A stretch of 64,000 bases of DNA from DASUBV01 sp036501025. GTDB lineage: Bacteria > Actinomycetota > Actinomycetes > Streptosporangiales > Streptosporangiaceae. The notes under the pieces were generated by a model. That model made no database searches. It saw only the letters and a list, made by a program, of their open reading frames with translations, and was not told the origin of the DNA. Shown piece after piece: positions 8,180-16,371 of the stretch (positions within the stretch are counted from its first letter, which is position 1; every line of letters starts with the position of its first letter). The position numbers and the translations under genes were made by a program. Where the stretch lies: NCBI GenBank assembly GCA_036501025.1, contig DASYBB010000044.1:62001-126000 (forward strand). The letters run 5' to 3'.

Positions 8180-8833
8180 ATGCAGTCGTCTGGCCTGTCC
8201 GAGCCCGCTCGTCCGGCCCCGCCCGCCCCTCCTGCCGCGGCGGGCCCGGCGCCCGCGATCCGGGTATCCGACGCCGACCGCGACGCGGCGGCCCAGGTCC
8301 TGCAGGCGGCGTTCGCCGACGGGCGGCTGAACGATGACGAGTTCGACCAGCGGATGCGCTCGGCCCTGACCGCGCGGGTCAGCACCGACCTGGAGCAGCT
8401 CACCGCCGACCTGCCCGCGGTCGCGCCGCGCCCGGCGGGCGCCCCGGCCGGGCGGGAGCCGGGCAAGTACGCCATCACCTACAAGAGCTCGATCCGGCGG
8501 GCCGGCCGCTGGCGGGTGCCCGGCCGCTTCACCTCGGTGGTCTACAAGGGCAGCGGCTGGCTCGACCTGCGCGCCGCCGAGCTGACCGCGCCGGAGACCA
8601 CGGTGCGGGCGGTGGCCTACAAGTCGCGCATCGACGTCCTGGTCCCGCCGGGCGTGCGCGTCGAGCTGGACGGCCTCGGCGTCAGCAAGGGCTGGTCGGA
8701 GCAGGAGGAGCTGGAGGGCCGCCTGCCCGCCGACGCCCCGGTGGTGCACATCCGCGGCATCGCCTACAAGGGCACCATCGAGGTCAGCACCCGCCCGCCG
8801 GCCGCGCCGGGCCAGCTCGCCGGCCCACGCTAG
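8180..8833 (+). CDS. DUF1707 domain-containing protein
   Basis: 217 residues. A Pro/Ala-rich N-terminus leads into a DUF1707 (SHOCT-like) domain at about 25-75, with the family pattern of an Asp-Arg pair, an ADGRLNDDEFDQR-like helix and a closing DL-P. The C-terminal 130 residues form a repetitive beta-rich region where ITYKSSI, VVYKGSG, VAYKSRI and IAYKGTI recur, suggesting a beta-helical or cell-wall-active-like DUF2154 fold. No transmembrane segment is seen. ATG 8180 is preferred over GTG 8168 because GGAGGG lies 5 nt upstream of it. Function unknown; probably envelope-stress or regulatory. Confidence 0.75.
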   Translation: MQSSGLSEPARPAPPAPPAAAGPAPAIRVSDADRDAAAQVLQAAFADGRLNDDEFDQRMRSALTARVSTDLEQLTADLPAVAPRPAGAPAGREPGKYAITYKSSIRRAGRWRVPGRFTSVVYKGSGWLDLRAAELTAPETTVRAVAYKSRIDVLVPPGVRVELDGLGVSKGWSEQEELEGRLPADAPVVHIRGIAYKGTIEVSTRPPAAPGQLAGPR

Positions 8834-8839
8834 GCCGGG

Positions 8840-9337
8840 TCAGGTCACCGAGCCGGCCGCGGCGCCGGTGACCCGGTCGCCCCAGCGGGCGATCTCCCCC
8901 TCGAGGTCGAGCGGGGCGATGCCCGGGCCGCCGGCGCTCTCCGCCGCCCAGTCCTCGGCCGGGACGCGCCACATGACCTCGAACTCGATGCCGCTCGGGT
9001 CCTTGGCGTACAGCGACTTGGAGACCCGGTGGTCGCTGGCCCCGACCAGGGCGCCGAGCGCGCTGAGCCGCTGCCGGATGTCGACCAGCTCGGCCAGCGT
9101 GCCGACCTCCCAGGCCAGGTGGTACAGGCCCACGTAGTTCTCGGGCGGGGCCACGCCGCCGGCCCGCTCGAACAGGCCGAGGTCGTGATCATTGGCTGAT
9201 CCGGGCGCGCCCAGGAACGCGGCCCGCCCGGGGATCTCCGTGTGCACCTCGAAGCCGAGGGCGTCGGTGTAGAAGGCCACGGCCGACGCCAGGTCGGCGA
9301 CGTAGAGGACCGCGTGGTTCAGTCGGCGGACGGGCAT
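8840..9337 (-). CDS. VOC-family (glyoxalase/dioxygenase-fold) protein
   Basis: 165 residues with one vicinal-oxygen-chelate unit pair. The N-terminus LNHAVLYVADLASAVAFYTDALGF is diagnostic in shape; H8 is the first metal-ligand candidate, a second His lies in YHLAWEV and a Glu in GIEFEVMW, giving a plausible His-His-Glu site as in ring-cleaving dioxygenases and glyoxalases. Cytoplasmic. The substrate is unknown; nearby genes do not form an aromatic pathway. It ends 7 nt from the convergent DUF1707 stop. Confidence 0.85.
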   Translation of the reverse strand: MPVRRLNHAVLYVADLASAVAFYTDALGFEVHTEIPGRAAFLGAPGSANDHDLGLFERAGGVAPPENYVGLYHLAWEVGTLAELVDIRQRLSALGALVGASDHRVSKSLYAKDPSGIEFEVMWRVPAEDWAAESAGGPGIAPLDLEGEIARWGDRVTGAAAGSVT

Positions 9338-9371
9338 GGCAGCTCCCCGGGTAGCGCAGTGGTCATAAGGG

Positions 9372-10619
9372 TCAATGCCCGCGCTGCGGGCCTGATTCCC
9401 GCGGCGCGCCGGGCGCGCCGGTGTAGATGCCGCGCGGCCGGATCGGGGCGCGCCGGTCGTACTCCTCCAGCGCGTGCGCGATCCAGCCGGCCGCCCGGGC
9501 CACCGCGAAGATCACCTCCCCCGAGCCCGCCACCAGCCCGCCGACGCTGGCCAGCGCGGCCAGCGCGAAGTCCACGTTGGGCTCGGGCAGCGCCCGGCGC
9601 CCCGCCTCGGCGGCGACGGCGCGGGCCACCGCCAGCCGCGGCGATGCGGGGGCATACTCCTCGAGCGCCCGCATGAGCGAAACGGATCGCGGATCGCCGG
9701 CCGGGTACGCGAAGTGGCCGAAGCCCGTGAGCCGCTGGCCGCGGCGGAGCAGGTCGCCGACCACGCGCGGCACGTCGGCGGGGTCGGCGGCCAGGCCGAG
9801 CATGGTCTCGGCGGCCAGCGAGGCGCCGCCGTGCAGGGCGCCCCCGAAGACGCCGAGGCCGGTCGCGACCACGGCGTACGGGTCGGCCCGGACCGAGGCC
9901 GCGACCCGGGCGGCCAGGGTGGAGGCGGCCAGCTCGTGGTCGGCCAGCAGCACCAGCGCGGCCTGCACCACCCGGGCCAGGCCCGGCGGCGGCTCGGCCG
10001 GGCTCAGCGCCCGGGTCAGCCGCCCGGCGATCGACCCGGCCGGCCCGGCGTCCCGGGCGCCGGCCCGGCCGTCGGCCGGGGGAAGGCAGTCGACCATGCC
10101 GGCGATCAGCACGCGGCCGGCCGCGATCACGGCGGGCTGCTCCAGCTGCAGGCGCAGCGGGTCGGTGGCGGCCAGGGCCGGCACGATGACCTGGAGCCGC
10201 TCCAGCGGCAGGACGCGGGGCGGCAGCGCGGCCTGGGCGGCGCGCCCGACGGCCAGCGAAGCGGGCGTGGCCTGCCACCCGCCCGGCTCGGCGTCGGGGT
10301 CGCCGCCCCACAGCAGCAGCGCCACCTCCTCGAAGCTGCGCCGGGCGGCCAGCTCCAGCACGTCGTGGCCGCGGTAGCGCAGGTGCTCGGGCGTGATCTC
10401 GGTCACGGCGGTCTCGATGACGATCTCGGCGCCGGCCGGGGCGCGGCGGGGGCGGCCCTTGCGGGCCAGGCGGGCGATCTCGCGCGCGTCGTACAGGCTG
10501 CCCCGCCCGCCGGGCTCCTGCCGCCGGGCCAGGACGCCCCGGCTGACGTAGGCATACAGGCTGGCGGGCTTGATGCCCAGCCGCTCCGCGGCCTCGGCCG
10601 CGCCGATCCACTCGGTCAT
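9372..10619 (-). CDS. citrate synthase-family protein with N-terminal helix-turn-helix
   Basis: 415 residues. Residues 1-50 form an excisionase/MerR-like helix-turn-helix (WIGAAEAAERLGIKPASLYAYV), fused to a complete citrate-synthase domain. The catalytic triad appears intact: His in GGALHGGAS, His in GFGHFAYPAGDPR and Asp in PNVDFAL. This type condenses acetyl- or propionyl-CoA with oxaloacetate. I take ATG 10619 (GGTGAG site upstream) rather than the ATG at 10655. It is divergent from an enzyme of the homocitrate/Re-citrate synthase family across a 178-bp region with repeats, so the HTH may serve autoregulation. Whether it acts as enzyme, regulator or both is open. Confidence 0.85.
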   Translation of the reverse strand: MTEWIGAAEAAERLGIKPASLYAYVSRGVLARRQEPGGRGSLYDAREIARLARKGRPRRAPAGAEIVIETAVTEITPEHLRYRGHDVLELAARRSFEEVALLLWGGDPDAEPGGWQATPASLAVGRAAQAALPPRVLPLERLQVIVPALAATDPLRLQLEQPAVIAAGRVLIAGMVDCLPPADGRAGARDAGPAGSIAGRLTRALSPAEPPPGLARVVQAALVLLADHELAASTLAARVAASVRADPYAVVATGLGVFGGALHGGASLAAETMLGLAADPADVPRVVGDLLRRGQRLTGFGHFAYPAGDPRSVSLMRALEEYAPASPRLAVARAVAAEAGRRALPEPNVDFALAALASVGGLVAGSGEVIFAVARAAGWIAHALEEYDRRAPIRPRGIYTGAPGAPRESGPQRGH

Positions 10620-10706
10620 CCGCTCACCTGCCAGCCATGCGGCGCCTGTTGTCATCCGCTTCGCGCATCACCCGCCTCGCCGGCGGGCCGGTCACCGGAC
10701 ACAATA

Positions 10707-10722
10707 GTTGATCATAATCAAC
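10707..10722. promoter_or_regulatory. inverted repeat GTTGAT-N4-ATCAAC in divergent promoter
   Basis: Perfect 6-bp arms around CATA in the region between the citrate synthase-like and Re-citrate-synthase-like genes. The inner sequence TCATAATCAA (10712-10721) recurs exactly at 10743-10752. The AT-rich stretch 10701-10752 contrasts with the surrounding high GC and must also contain the promoter(s). A likely operator; the HTH domain of the neighbouring protein is the obvious candidate ligand. Confidence 0.55.
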
Positions 10723-10742
10723 ATTGACTATTCGTCGTACAC

Positions 10743-10752
10743 TCATAATCAA
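10743..10752. promoter_or_regulatory. second TCATAATCAA copy (half-site)
   Basis: Exact 10-bp direct repeat of 10712-10721, spaced 31 bp (about three helical turns), consistent with two operator sites bound on one face of the DNA. Confidence 0.45.
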
Positions 10753-10754
10753 TG

Positions 10755-10770
10755 CCCGATGTCGATCGGG
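10755..10770. promoter_or_regulatory. inverted repeat CCCGAT-N4-ATCGGG
   Basis: Perfect 6-bp arms around GTCG, 28 nt before the start of the downstream enzyme. It could be an operator or a short leader hairpin; at this GC content a 6-bp repeat can also arise by chance. Confidence 0.3.
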
Positions 10771-10797
10771 CGTACCTGACCAGCGGAGGTCCACGCC

Positions 10798-12027
10798 ATG
10801 CCGACCGTCCATTTCCTCGATGTCACCAACCGCGACGGCGTCCAGACCGCGCGCACCGGGCTGTCCAAGTTCGGCAAGACGATGGTCAACTTCTACCTGG
10901 CCCGGCTGGGCGTGGCGCAGTCCGAGATCGGGTTCCCGTTCCTGTTCCACGAGGTGCCCTATGTGCGGGCCAACGTCGCCCTGGCCCGCGCCGGGGCGTT
11001 CGGCGACCTGCGGCTGTCGGGCTGGTGCCGGGCCGTCGCGGGCGACGTCGAGAAGGCCGCGCCGCTCGGGCTGGCCCACTACAACCTGTCCATCTCGACC
11101 TCGGACCAGATGATCGCGCACAAGTTCCGCGGGCGGCTGGACCGGTCGGCGATCATCGGCGAGATGACGGCGGCCGTCGCCGCGGCGCGCGCGGCGGGCG
11201 CGCAGACGATCGGCGTCAACGCCGAGGACGGGTCGCGCACCGACGACGGGTTCCTGCTGGAGTTCGCCGTCGCGGCCCGGGAGGCCGGGGCCGACCGGAT
11301 CCGGTACTGCGACACCATCGGGGGCGACTCCCCCGAGCGGATCCGGGACCGCTTCGCCCGCCTCGCCGGCGGGGTCGGGCTGCCGGTCGAGACGCACTGC
11401 CACAACGACCTGGGCATGGCCGTGGCCAACTCGCTGTCCGGCGCGCTGGGCGACCTGGACGCCGGGCAGGACGCCTGGGTCAATACGTGCGTGAACGGCA
11501 TCGGCGAGCGGTCGGGCAACGCCGACCTGCTGTCGTGCATCCTGGCCTTCTCGCACGCCATCGGCGTGGCCGACCGTGCGCCCATCGGCGACAAGCTGGA
11601 CCTGTCCTGGGCGCGGCGGTTCGGGCTGTGGGCCAGCTACGCGTTCGGGCAGCCGCTGCCGCAGAACCAGCCCGGCACCGGGGTGAACGCGTTCGCGCAC
11701 GAGTCCGGCATCCACGCCGACGGCGCGCTCAAGGACCGGCAGAATTACGAGCTGTACGACGACGACGCGCTGGGCCCGTTCCCGGACAACTGGTTCGCGA
11801 CCCGCGGGCGCGTGGTCCTGACCGGCGAGTACGGCGGCATGGCCGGGTTCCGGCACGTCATGGACGGCGTGGGCATCGAGGTGGCGGCGAGCGACGCCGA
11901 CCTGGTCTTCCAGCTGGTGCAGCTGTGCGCGTCGGCCACCAGCAAGCCGCTGACCGACGACGAGCTCCGCCTCATCGCGGGCTACCCGCGCGAGCTGTCG
12001 CTGCTGTTCCCCGGCCAGCTCAGCTGA
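10798..12027 (+). CDS. homocitrate synthase / Re-citrate synthase / LeuA-family enzyme
   Basis: 409-residue TIM-barrel acyltransferase of the DRE-TIM (HMGL-like) superfamily. The N-terminal metal/substrate motif reads DVTNRDGVQTAR instead of the DTTLRDGEQ typical of LeuA and NifV. Metal-binding HCHND (ETHCHNDLGMAVANS) and HESGIHADGALKD are present. The DVTNRDGVQT form and the HESGIH-DGALKD segment are, as far as I recall, closer to clostridial Re-citrate synthases than to isopropylmalate synthases; there is no LeuA C-terminal regulatory domain. Expected reaction: acetyl-CoA plus a 2-oxoacid (oxaloacetate or 2-oxoglutarate). Its divergent neighbour is a Si-type citrate synthase homologue. Exact substrate uncertain. 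Confidence 0.8.
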   Translation: MPTVHFLDVTNRDGVQTARTGLSKFGKTMVNFYLARLGVAQSEIGFPFLFHEVPYVRANVALARAGAFGDLRLSGWCRAVAGDVEKAAPLGLAHYNLSISTSDQMIAHKFRGRLDRSAIIGEMTAAVAAARAAGAQTIGVNAEDGSRTDDGFLLEFAVAAREAGADRIRYCDTIGGDSPERIRDRFARLAGGVGLPVETHCHNDLGMAVANSLSGALGDLDAGQDAWVNTCVNGIGERSGNADLLSCILAFSHAIGVADRAPIGDKLDLSWARRFGLWASYAFGQPLPQNQPGTGVNAFAHESGIHADGALKDRQNYELYDDDALGPFPDNWFATRGRVVLTGEYGGMAGFRHVMDGVGIEVAASDADLVFQLVQLCASATSKPLTDDELRLIAGYPRELSLLFPGQLS

Positions 12028-12059
12028 AATATGCGCCGATAGGGGACCGGGCCAGCCGG

Positions 12060-12254
12060 CTAGCTGCCGATCGAGCGGCGGCGGTTGGCCCGGATGCGGC
12101 TGCGCTGGGACGGGCTGAGCAAGGCCCACCCGGCGACCGGGACGCCGATGGCCAGCACGAGGAGCACGAGGGGCACCCAGACCGGGATCGGCAGGATGAA
12201 CAGGATGATGGCCAGCACACCAGCGCCGACGGCGACTTTCGTTCCGGGCCTCAT
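12060..12254 (-). CDS. small membrane protein, two segments
   Basis: 64 residues: two hydrophobic helices (about 7-22 and 26-46) and a basic C-terminal tail rich in Arg (SQRSRIRANRRRS). An AGGGAG site precedes the ATG at 12254, which supports translation. I recognise no named family; such proteins are common in actinomycetes. It is divergent from the HhH-GPD gene across 170 bp. Confidence 0.65.
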   Translation of the reverse strand: MRPGTKVAVGAGVLAIILFILPIPVWVPLVLLVLAIGVPVAGWALLSPSQRSRIRANRRRSIGS

Positions 12255-12424
12255 GTAAGGCTCCCTCCGCGGAGAACCTGTGCCGCTCTCCAGCTATGAC
12301 GCGACCAACTCAATCACACGTCTCCTGCTATAGGAACGCCCGGGCGGGCCGCCGTGTTCCGGTCCGGAGGCCCCCGCCGGAGGCGGATGGTGGATGATGG
12401 GCCTGCGCCGAGCACGGAGGTCCG

Positions 12425-13003
12425 ATGACGCTGTCCATGCCTGTCGAAGACGGGGCCAACGAGCTGCTGTCCCGCAGCCCGCTGGCGCTGCTGATGGCGA
12501 TGCTGCTCGACCAGCAGGTCCCGTTCGAGAAGGCCTTCAGTTCCCCGTACCAGCTGGTCCTGCGGCTCGGCCATGAGCCGACGGTGACCGAGCTGGCCAG
12601 CTTCGACCCGGAGGCGCTCGCGGCGGTCTTCAGCGAGCGGCCGGCCCTGCACCGGTTCCCCAGGGCCATGGCGGCCCGGGTCCAGGACCTGGCCCGGCTG
12701 CTGCTGGCCAGGTACGACGGCGAAGCCGAGCAGGTCTGGGCCAGCGCCAGGACCGGCGCCGAGCTCCGCGGCAACCTGGCCGAATTGCCCGGTTACGGCC
12801 CGTATAAGGCGCAGATCACCATGGCCCTGCTGGGCAAGCAGTTCGGCATCCAGCCCGACGGCTGGCGCGAGGCGGCCGGCCCGTTCGGCCTCGAGGGCTC
12901 GCACGTCTCGGTGGCCGACATCGTCGACGACGACTCCCTGGCCAGGGTCCGCGCCTACAAGAAGCAGGCCAAGGCGGCCGGCAAGGCCGCCGCCGCGAAG
13001 TAG
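12425..13003 (+). CDS. HhH-GPD-type base excision DNA repair protein
   Basis: 192 residues with the helix-hairpin-helix element LPGYGPYKAQ at 121-130, as in the HhH-GPD superfamily of DNA glycosylases, and an Asp in GIQPDGW (145) where the catalytic Asp would be expected. The actinobacterial subfamily is compact and lacks the 4Fe-4S cluster; no C-terminal Cys cluster is present here. The C-terminus is Lys/Ala-rich, a likely DNA-contact tail. Which lesion it removes is unknown. GGAGG upstream supports the ATG at 12425. Confidence 0.85.
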   Translation: MTLSMPVEDGANELLSRSPLALLMAMLLDQQVPFEKAFSSPYQLVLRLGHEPTVTELASFDPEALAAVFSERPALHRFPRAMAARVQDLARLLLARYDGEAEQVWASARTGAELRGNLAELPGYGPYKAQITMALLGKQFGIQPDGWREAAGPFGLEGSHVSVADIVDDDSLARVRAYKKQAKAAGKAAAAK

Positions 13004-13017
13004 GCCGCCTTGGCGCG

Positions 13018-13073
13018 TCATGATCGTGACCGGTTTTCCGCAAAATCCGACGGTGAATCGGTCACGATCATGA
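13018..13073. repeat. inverted repeat, 15-bp perfect arms
   Basis: Arms 13018-13032 and 13059-13073 (TCATGATCGTGACCG and its complement) flank a 26-nt centre containing TTTTCCGCAAAA. It lies 15 nt after the HhH-GPD stop and before the next gene on the same strand. It could act as a terminator, but the AT-rich loop and a TCATGATC end shared with the 29010-29063 hairpin suggest a dispersed palindromic element. Confidence 0.75.
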
Positions 13074-13158
13074 GGGCCGGCCGCCGCGGGGCGGGGCGGG
13101 CGCCTGGGGTGGGGGTGGGGCGCGGCTGGGTCTCGTGCGGCGGGCGGGGCGCGGAGTA

Positions 13159-13773
13159 ATGTCTGCGCACATGTCAGACTCATCGCTTCCCCGCGTCGGA
13201 TCGGCGCAGGTCTACGTGGTGCACGAGGGGTACGTGCGCGAGATCGACGGCCAGCAGCACGTGAGCGGGACCGTCACGCTGATCATCGACGGCGACGCGG
13301 TGATCGTCGTGGACCCCGGCATGGTGGCCTCGCGGGAGGAACTGCTGGCCGCCGTGGCCCAGCACGGGGTGGAGCCGGGCGTCGTGACCGACGTGGTGTT
13401 CAGCCACCATCATCCCGACCACACCGTGAACGCGGCGCTGTTCCCGGCGGCGCGCATCCACGATCACTGGGCCATCTACGACGGCGACCTGTGGATCAGC
13501 CGCGAGGCCGAGGGAGCGCAGCTCAGCCCGTCGGTGACGCTGATCGCGTCGCCCGGCCACGCCGGCGAGGACATCACCACCCTGGCCGCGGCGGCCAACG
13601 GGGTGCACGCCTGCACCCACGCCTGGTGGGGCGCCGACGGCCCGGCCGTCGACCCGCTCGCCAGCGACCAGGCCGCCCTGGTGGCCAGCCGGGCCCGGAT
13701 CCTGGACATCGCCACCGTCATCATCCCCGGCCACGGCCCGTCCTTCGTGCCCGGTCCTGAGACCCCCGCCTGA
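13159..13773 (+). CDS. MBL-fold metallo-hydrolase
   Basis: 204 residues of the metallo-beta-lactamase fold, with the zinc motif SHHHPDH (HxHxDH), a further His in SPGHAGED and the late His in IPGHGPS. The short single-domain form resembles the MBLAC1-like/glyoxalase II side of the superfamily. Cytoplasmic, no signal peptide. The substrate is not evident from the context. Start is uncertain: ATG 13159 has GGAG too close, and ATG 13171 lacks a strong site; the frame is open back to 13135. Confidence 0.85.
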   Translation: MSAHMSDSSLPRVGSAQVYVVHEGYVREIDGQQHVSGTVTLIIDGDAVIVVDPGMVASREELLAAVAQHGVEPGVVTDVVFSHHHPDHTVNAALFPAARIHDHWAIYDGDLWISREAEGAQLSPSVTLIASPGHAGEDITTLAAAANGVHACTHAWWGADGPAVDPLASDQAALVASRARILDIATVIIPGHGPSFVPGPETPA

Positions 13774-13780
13774 CGCCGGG

Positions 13781-14518
13781 CTACGACGCGTCGCCGGTGA
13801 TGGAGAAGCGGGACAGGCGGCGGGTGCCGACGGCCAGCGCGGCGCCGGTCACGATCACGGCCAGCGCGGCCGCGGTGCCGAGCCCCAGGTGGGCGTGCAG
13901 CGCGGGATAGTGCGCGATCGAGTTGGCCACCGACAGGGAGTACTGGCTGACCGACAGCAGCCCCACGCCGGGCACCAGGTTGGCCAGCAGTCCCTCCCAG
14001 ACGACCAGGTAGAGCAGGCCGATCGCAATGGCGCGGGTGGTGAGCACCGACAGCATGACGAAGACCGCGTTGTAGATCACCGCCGCCACGAGCGCGCCGG
14101 CCAGCAGGCCGATGGCCAGGCCGCTGGACGGGCCCTTGGCGATGGCGGCGGCCAGGTACTCGGGCACCGCGCCGAACGCGATCGTCAGCGCGGCGGCCAC
14201 CGCGAACTTGCTCACCACCACCTGGGCCCGGGGCACGGGCGTGGCCAGCAGGTGCACGATGCTGCCGTCATCGATCTCGGCCCCGAGCACGCTGGTGCCG
14301 ATGATCAGCGAGGTGAGCGGCAGCACCACCGAGAACCCGAAGTCCCCCAGGAACTCGGCCTGCCACGAGCCGCTGCGGGCCGTCGCGGTGAGCACGCCGG
14401 CCACGGCGATCAGGATGATCGCGGGCAGCGCGAACAGCAGTGCCCGGCGCCGGCCCATGGTGGCGCGGAACGTCAGCCGCAGGATGACGCCATTGACGAG
14501 AGCGGGCATGACCGTCAC
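13781..14518 (-). CDS. ABC-2 type transporter permease
   Basis: 245-residue membrane protein with about six hydrophobic segments and the ABC-2 pattern of a cytoplasmic loop EIDDGSIVHLLATPVPR between the second and third segments. It is the distal gene of a four-gene leftward operon made of two ATPase/permease pairs, and probably partners the ATPase directly upstream (14546-15457). Likely an exporter; the substrate is unknown. The convergent MBL gene ends only 7 nt away. Confidence 0.85.
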   Translation of the reverse strand: MTVMPALVNGVILRLTFRATMGRRRALLFALPAIILIAVAGVLTATARSGSWQAEFLGDFGFSVVLPLTSLIIGTSVLGAEIDDGSIVHLLATPVPRAQVVVSKFAVAAALTIAFGAVPEYLAAAIAKGPSSGLAIGLLAGALVAAVIYNAVFVMLSVLTTRAIAIGLLYLVVWEGLLANLVPGVGLLSVSQYSLSVANSIAHYPALHAHLGLGTAAALAVIVTGAALAVGTRRLSRFSITGDAS

Positions 14519-14545
14519 GGTTCCTTCGAGTCGGGTAGGTCGGAA

Positions 14546-15457
14546 TCAGGACGCAAGCAGGTAGGCGAACACGCTTTCCAGCGACTCGTCGGCGGGCAGC
14601 ACCTCGCGCAGCCGGATGCCGCAGTCCCGGGTCAGCGCCGCGATCTGCCGGGTGAACGTGCCGTAGTCGGCGGCCCGCACCTGCAGGCCGCGCGGCGTCA
14701 GCTCGACCCCGCTCACCGCCGGGCTGCCGATCAGCTCGGCGCCGAGCCGCCGGTCGTCGGAGGACCGCACCAGGAACACGTGCGGCCGGCTGGTCATCAG
14801 CCGCCGGATCGCGCGGAAGTCCCCGGACGCGGCCAGCCGCCCGCCGACGATGACCTGGATCGTCCCCGACAGCCGCTCGACCTCCTCCAGGACGTGCGAG
14901 CTGAGCAGGATGACCCGGCCCTGCGCGCCCTGGTCGTGCAGCAGGTCCATCATGTGCAGCCGCTGCCGGGGGTCCATGCCGTTGAAGGGCTCGTCGAGCA
15001 GGACGACCTCGGGGTCGTGCACCAGGGCGGCCGCCACCTTGATGCGCTGCCGCATGCCCTTGGAGTATGTCGAGATCCGCCGGTCCTCCGCCTCGGTCAG
15101 CTCGACCATGGCGATGGCGCGGGCCGCCGCCGCGTCCGGCCGGGCCAGCTTGTGCAGCCGCGCGGTGGCCGCGACGAACTCGGCGCCGGTGAGGAACGCG
15201 TACACCGAGTCCCGCTCCGGCACCAGCCCGACCTTGCGGAACAGGCCCGGGTTGCGCCAGGTGCGCTCCCCCGCGACCGTCAGCTCGCCGCGCGACGGCG
15301 CCAGGAAGCCCGCGATCAGGTGCAGGACCGTTGACTTGCCGGCCCCGTTCGGGCCGAGCAGGCCGGTGACGCCGGCCCCGATGCTCATCGTGATGTCGTT
15401 GACCGCCACCACGTTGCCGTACCAGCGGGTCACGCCCCGCAGCTCGATGGAGGTCAC
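14546..15457 (-). CDS. ABC transporter ATP-binding protein
   Basis: 303 residues. Walker A GPNGAGKST at 35-43, signature YSKGMRQR (a variant of LSGGQ), Walker B LLDEPFNGMD and the H-loop His in SSHVLEEVE. The C-terminal 90 residues form the extra domain usual in ABC-2 exporter ATPases. The GTG at 15457 overlaps the stop of the upstream permease by 4 nt, which decides the start; the frame is open further but overlaps that gene. Confidence 0.9.
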   Translation of the reverse strand: MTSIELRGVTRWYGNVVAVNDITMSIGAGVTGLLGPNGAGKSTVLHLIAGFLAPSRGELTVAGERTWRNPGLFRKVGLVPERDSVYAFLTGAEFVAATARLHKLARPDAAAARAIAMVELTEAEDRRISTYSKGMRQRIKVAAALVHDPEVVLLDEPFNGMDPRQRLHMMDLLHDQGAQGRVILLSSHVLEEVERLSGTIQVIVGGRLAASGDFRAIRRLMTSRPHVFLVRSSDDRRLGAELIGSPAVSGVELTPRGLQVRAADYGTFTRQIAALTRDCGIRLREVLPADESLESVFAYLLAS

Positions 15458-16371
15458 GCCACACCGACTTTCCGGTACCGGAGGACCAGGCCGCCGGCTC
15501 CGACGGCCACGAGGAGGAGGAACGCCAGTCCGTAGGCCGGCCCGTAGCTCCCGGGGTCGGGGATCATTCCGGGCGTGGTCCCGCCGAGCCACTGCCGGAG
15601 CCCGTCCAGCACCGTGAACGGGCTGATGAGCCCGGCCACCTGGGCCAGGGCCGAGGGATGAGCGAGCCCGCCGGACCCGAAGTCGTGCTCCCCGATGCTG
15701 GTGAGCAGGCCCGCCAGGGTCAGGGTGAGCAGGAAGTAGACCGCCACGGCGCCGGTCGCGAAGGCACGCCGGCCGGTGAACGAGGCCAGCAGCAGGCCCA
15801 GGCCCGACAGCACGGCGGACCAGGCGACGCCGAGCAGCAGGCCGGGGATGAGCGCCCGGGTCTGCGCCCAGATCGCGCTGCCCCCGTGAACCTGGCTGAC
15901 CGAGCCCAGGTAGAGCAGGAGCAGCGGTACCTCGATCATGATCAGGCAGGCCAGGAAGAACGCCGCCAGCTTGGCCAGCGGGTAATCGGCGCGGCGGATC
16001 GGCCGGGCGAAGTACAGCGGCAGGACGTGGCTGCGCAGGTCCCGGGAGACGACCTCGGGGGCCTGGGCGGCCAGGAAGGCGACCAGCACCAGGATCCGCA
16101 GGCTCGGGATGTAGGTGTCGTAGCTGACCTGCCGGGTGTGCGCCTGCGACAGCGCCATGGCGGCCGCGTTGACCACCGCGGGCAGGCACACGACCGCGAG
16201 CGTGATCACCGGGATGATCTTGGCCTTGACCCCGCGGCGCAGGCCGAACGCCGCCCGCAGGCTGTGCCAGGTCAGCGCGCGGACGATCGCGGCCCGGCCG
16301 AGCCGCTCGCCATCGTAGGAGCGATAGCCGATGTCATGGATGACCCCGGCCGGGCCCGAGCTAGCCGACAT
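15454..16371 (-). CDS. ABC-2 type transporter permease
   Basis: 305 residues with about six membrane segments. The N-terminal cytoplasmic part (SYDGERLGR) and the loop around residue 125 (LPLYFARPIRRADY) are typical of NosY/ABC-2 permeases paired with CcmA-like ATPases. It overlaps the ATPase on both sides: 11 nt with the upstream one and 4 nt with the downstream one, so the four genes are tightly coupled. Confidence 0.85.
   Translation of the reverse strand: MSASSGPAGVIHDIGYRSYDGERLGRAAIVRALTWHSLRAAFGLRRGVKAKIIPVITLAVVCLPAVVNAAAMALSQAHTRQVSYDTYIPSLRILVLVAFLAAQAPEVVSRDLRSHVLPLYFARPIRRADYPLAKLAAFFLACLIMIEVPLLLLYLGSVSQVHGGSAIWAQTRALIPGLLLGVAWSAVLSGLGLLLASFTGRRAFATGAVAVYFLLTLTLAGLLTSIGEHDFGSGGLAHPSALAQVAGLISPFTVLDGLRQWLGGTTPGMIPDPGSYGPAYGLAFLLLVAVGAGGLVLRYRKVGVA

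Noticed and set aside
13076..13134. G-rich tract before the MBL gene considered as a structured regulatory RNA
   Set aside because: Simple G/C low complexity without pairing that exceeds expectation at this GC content.
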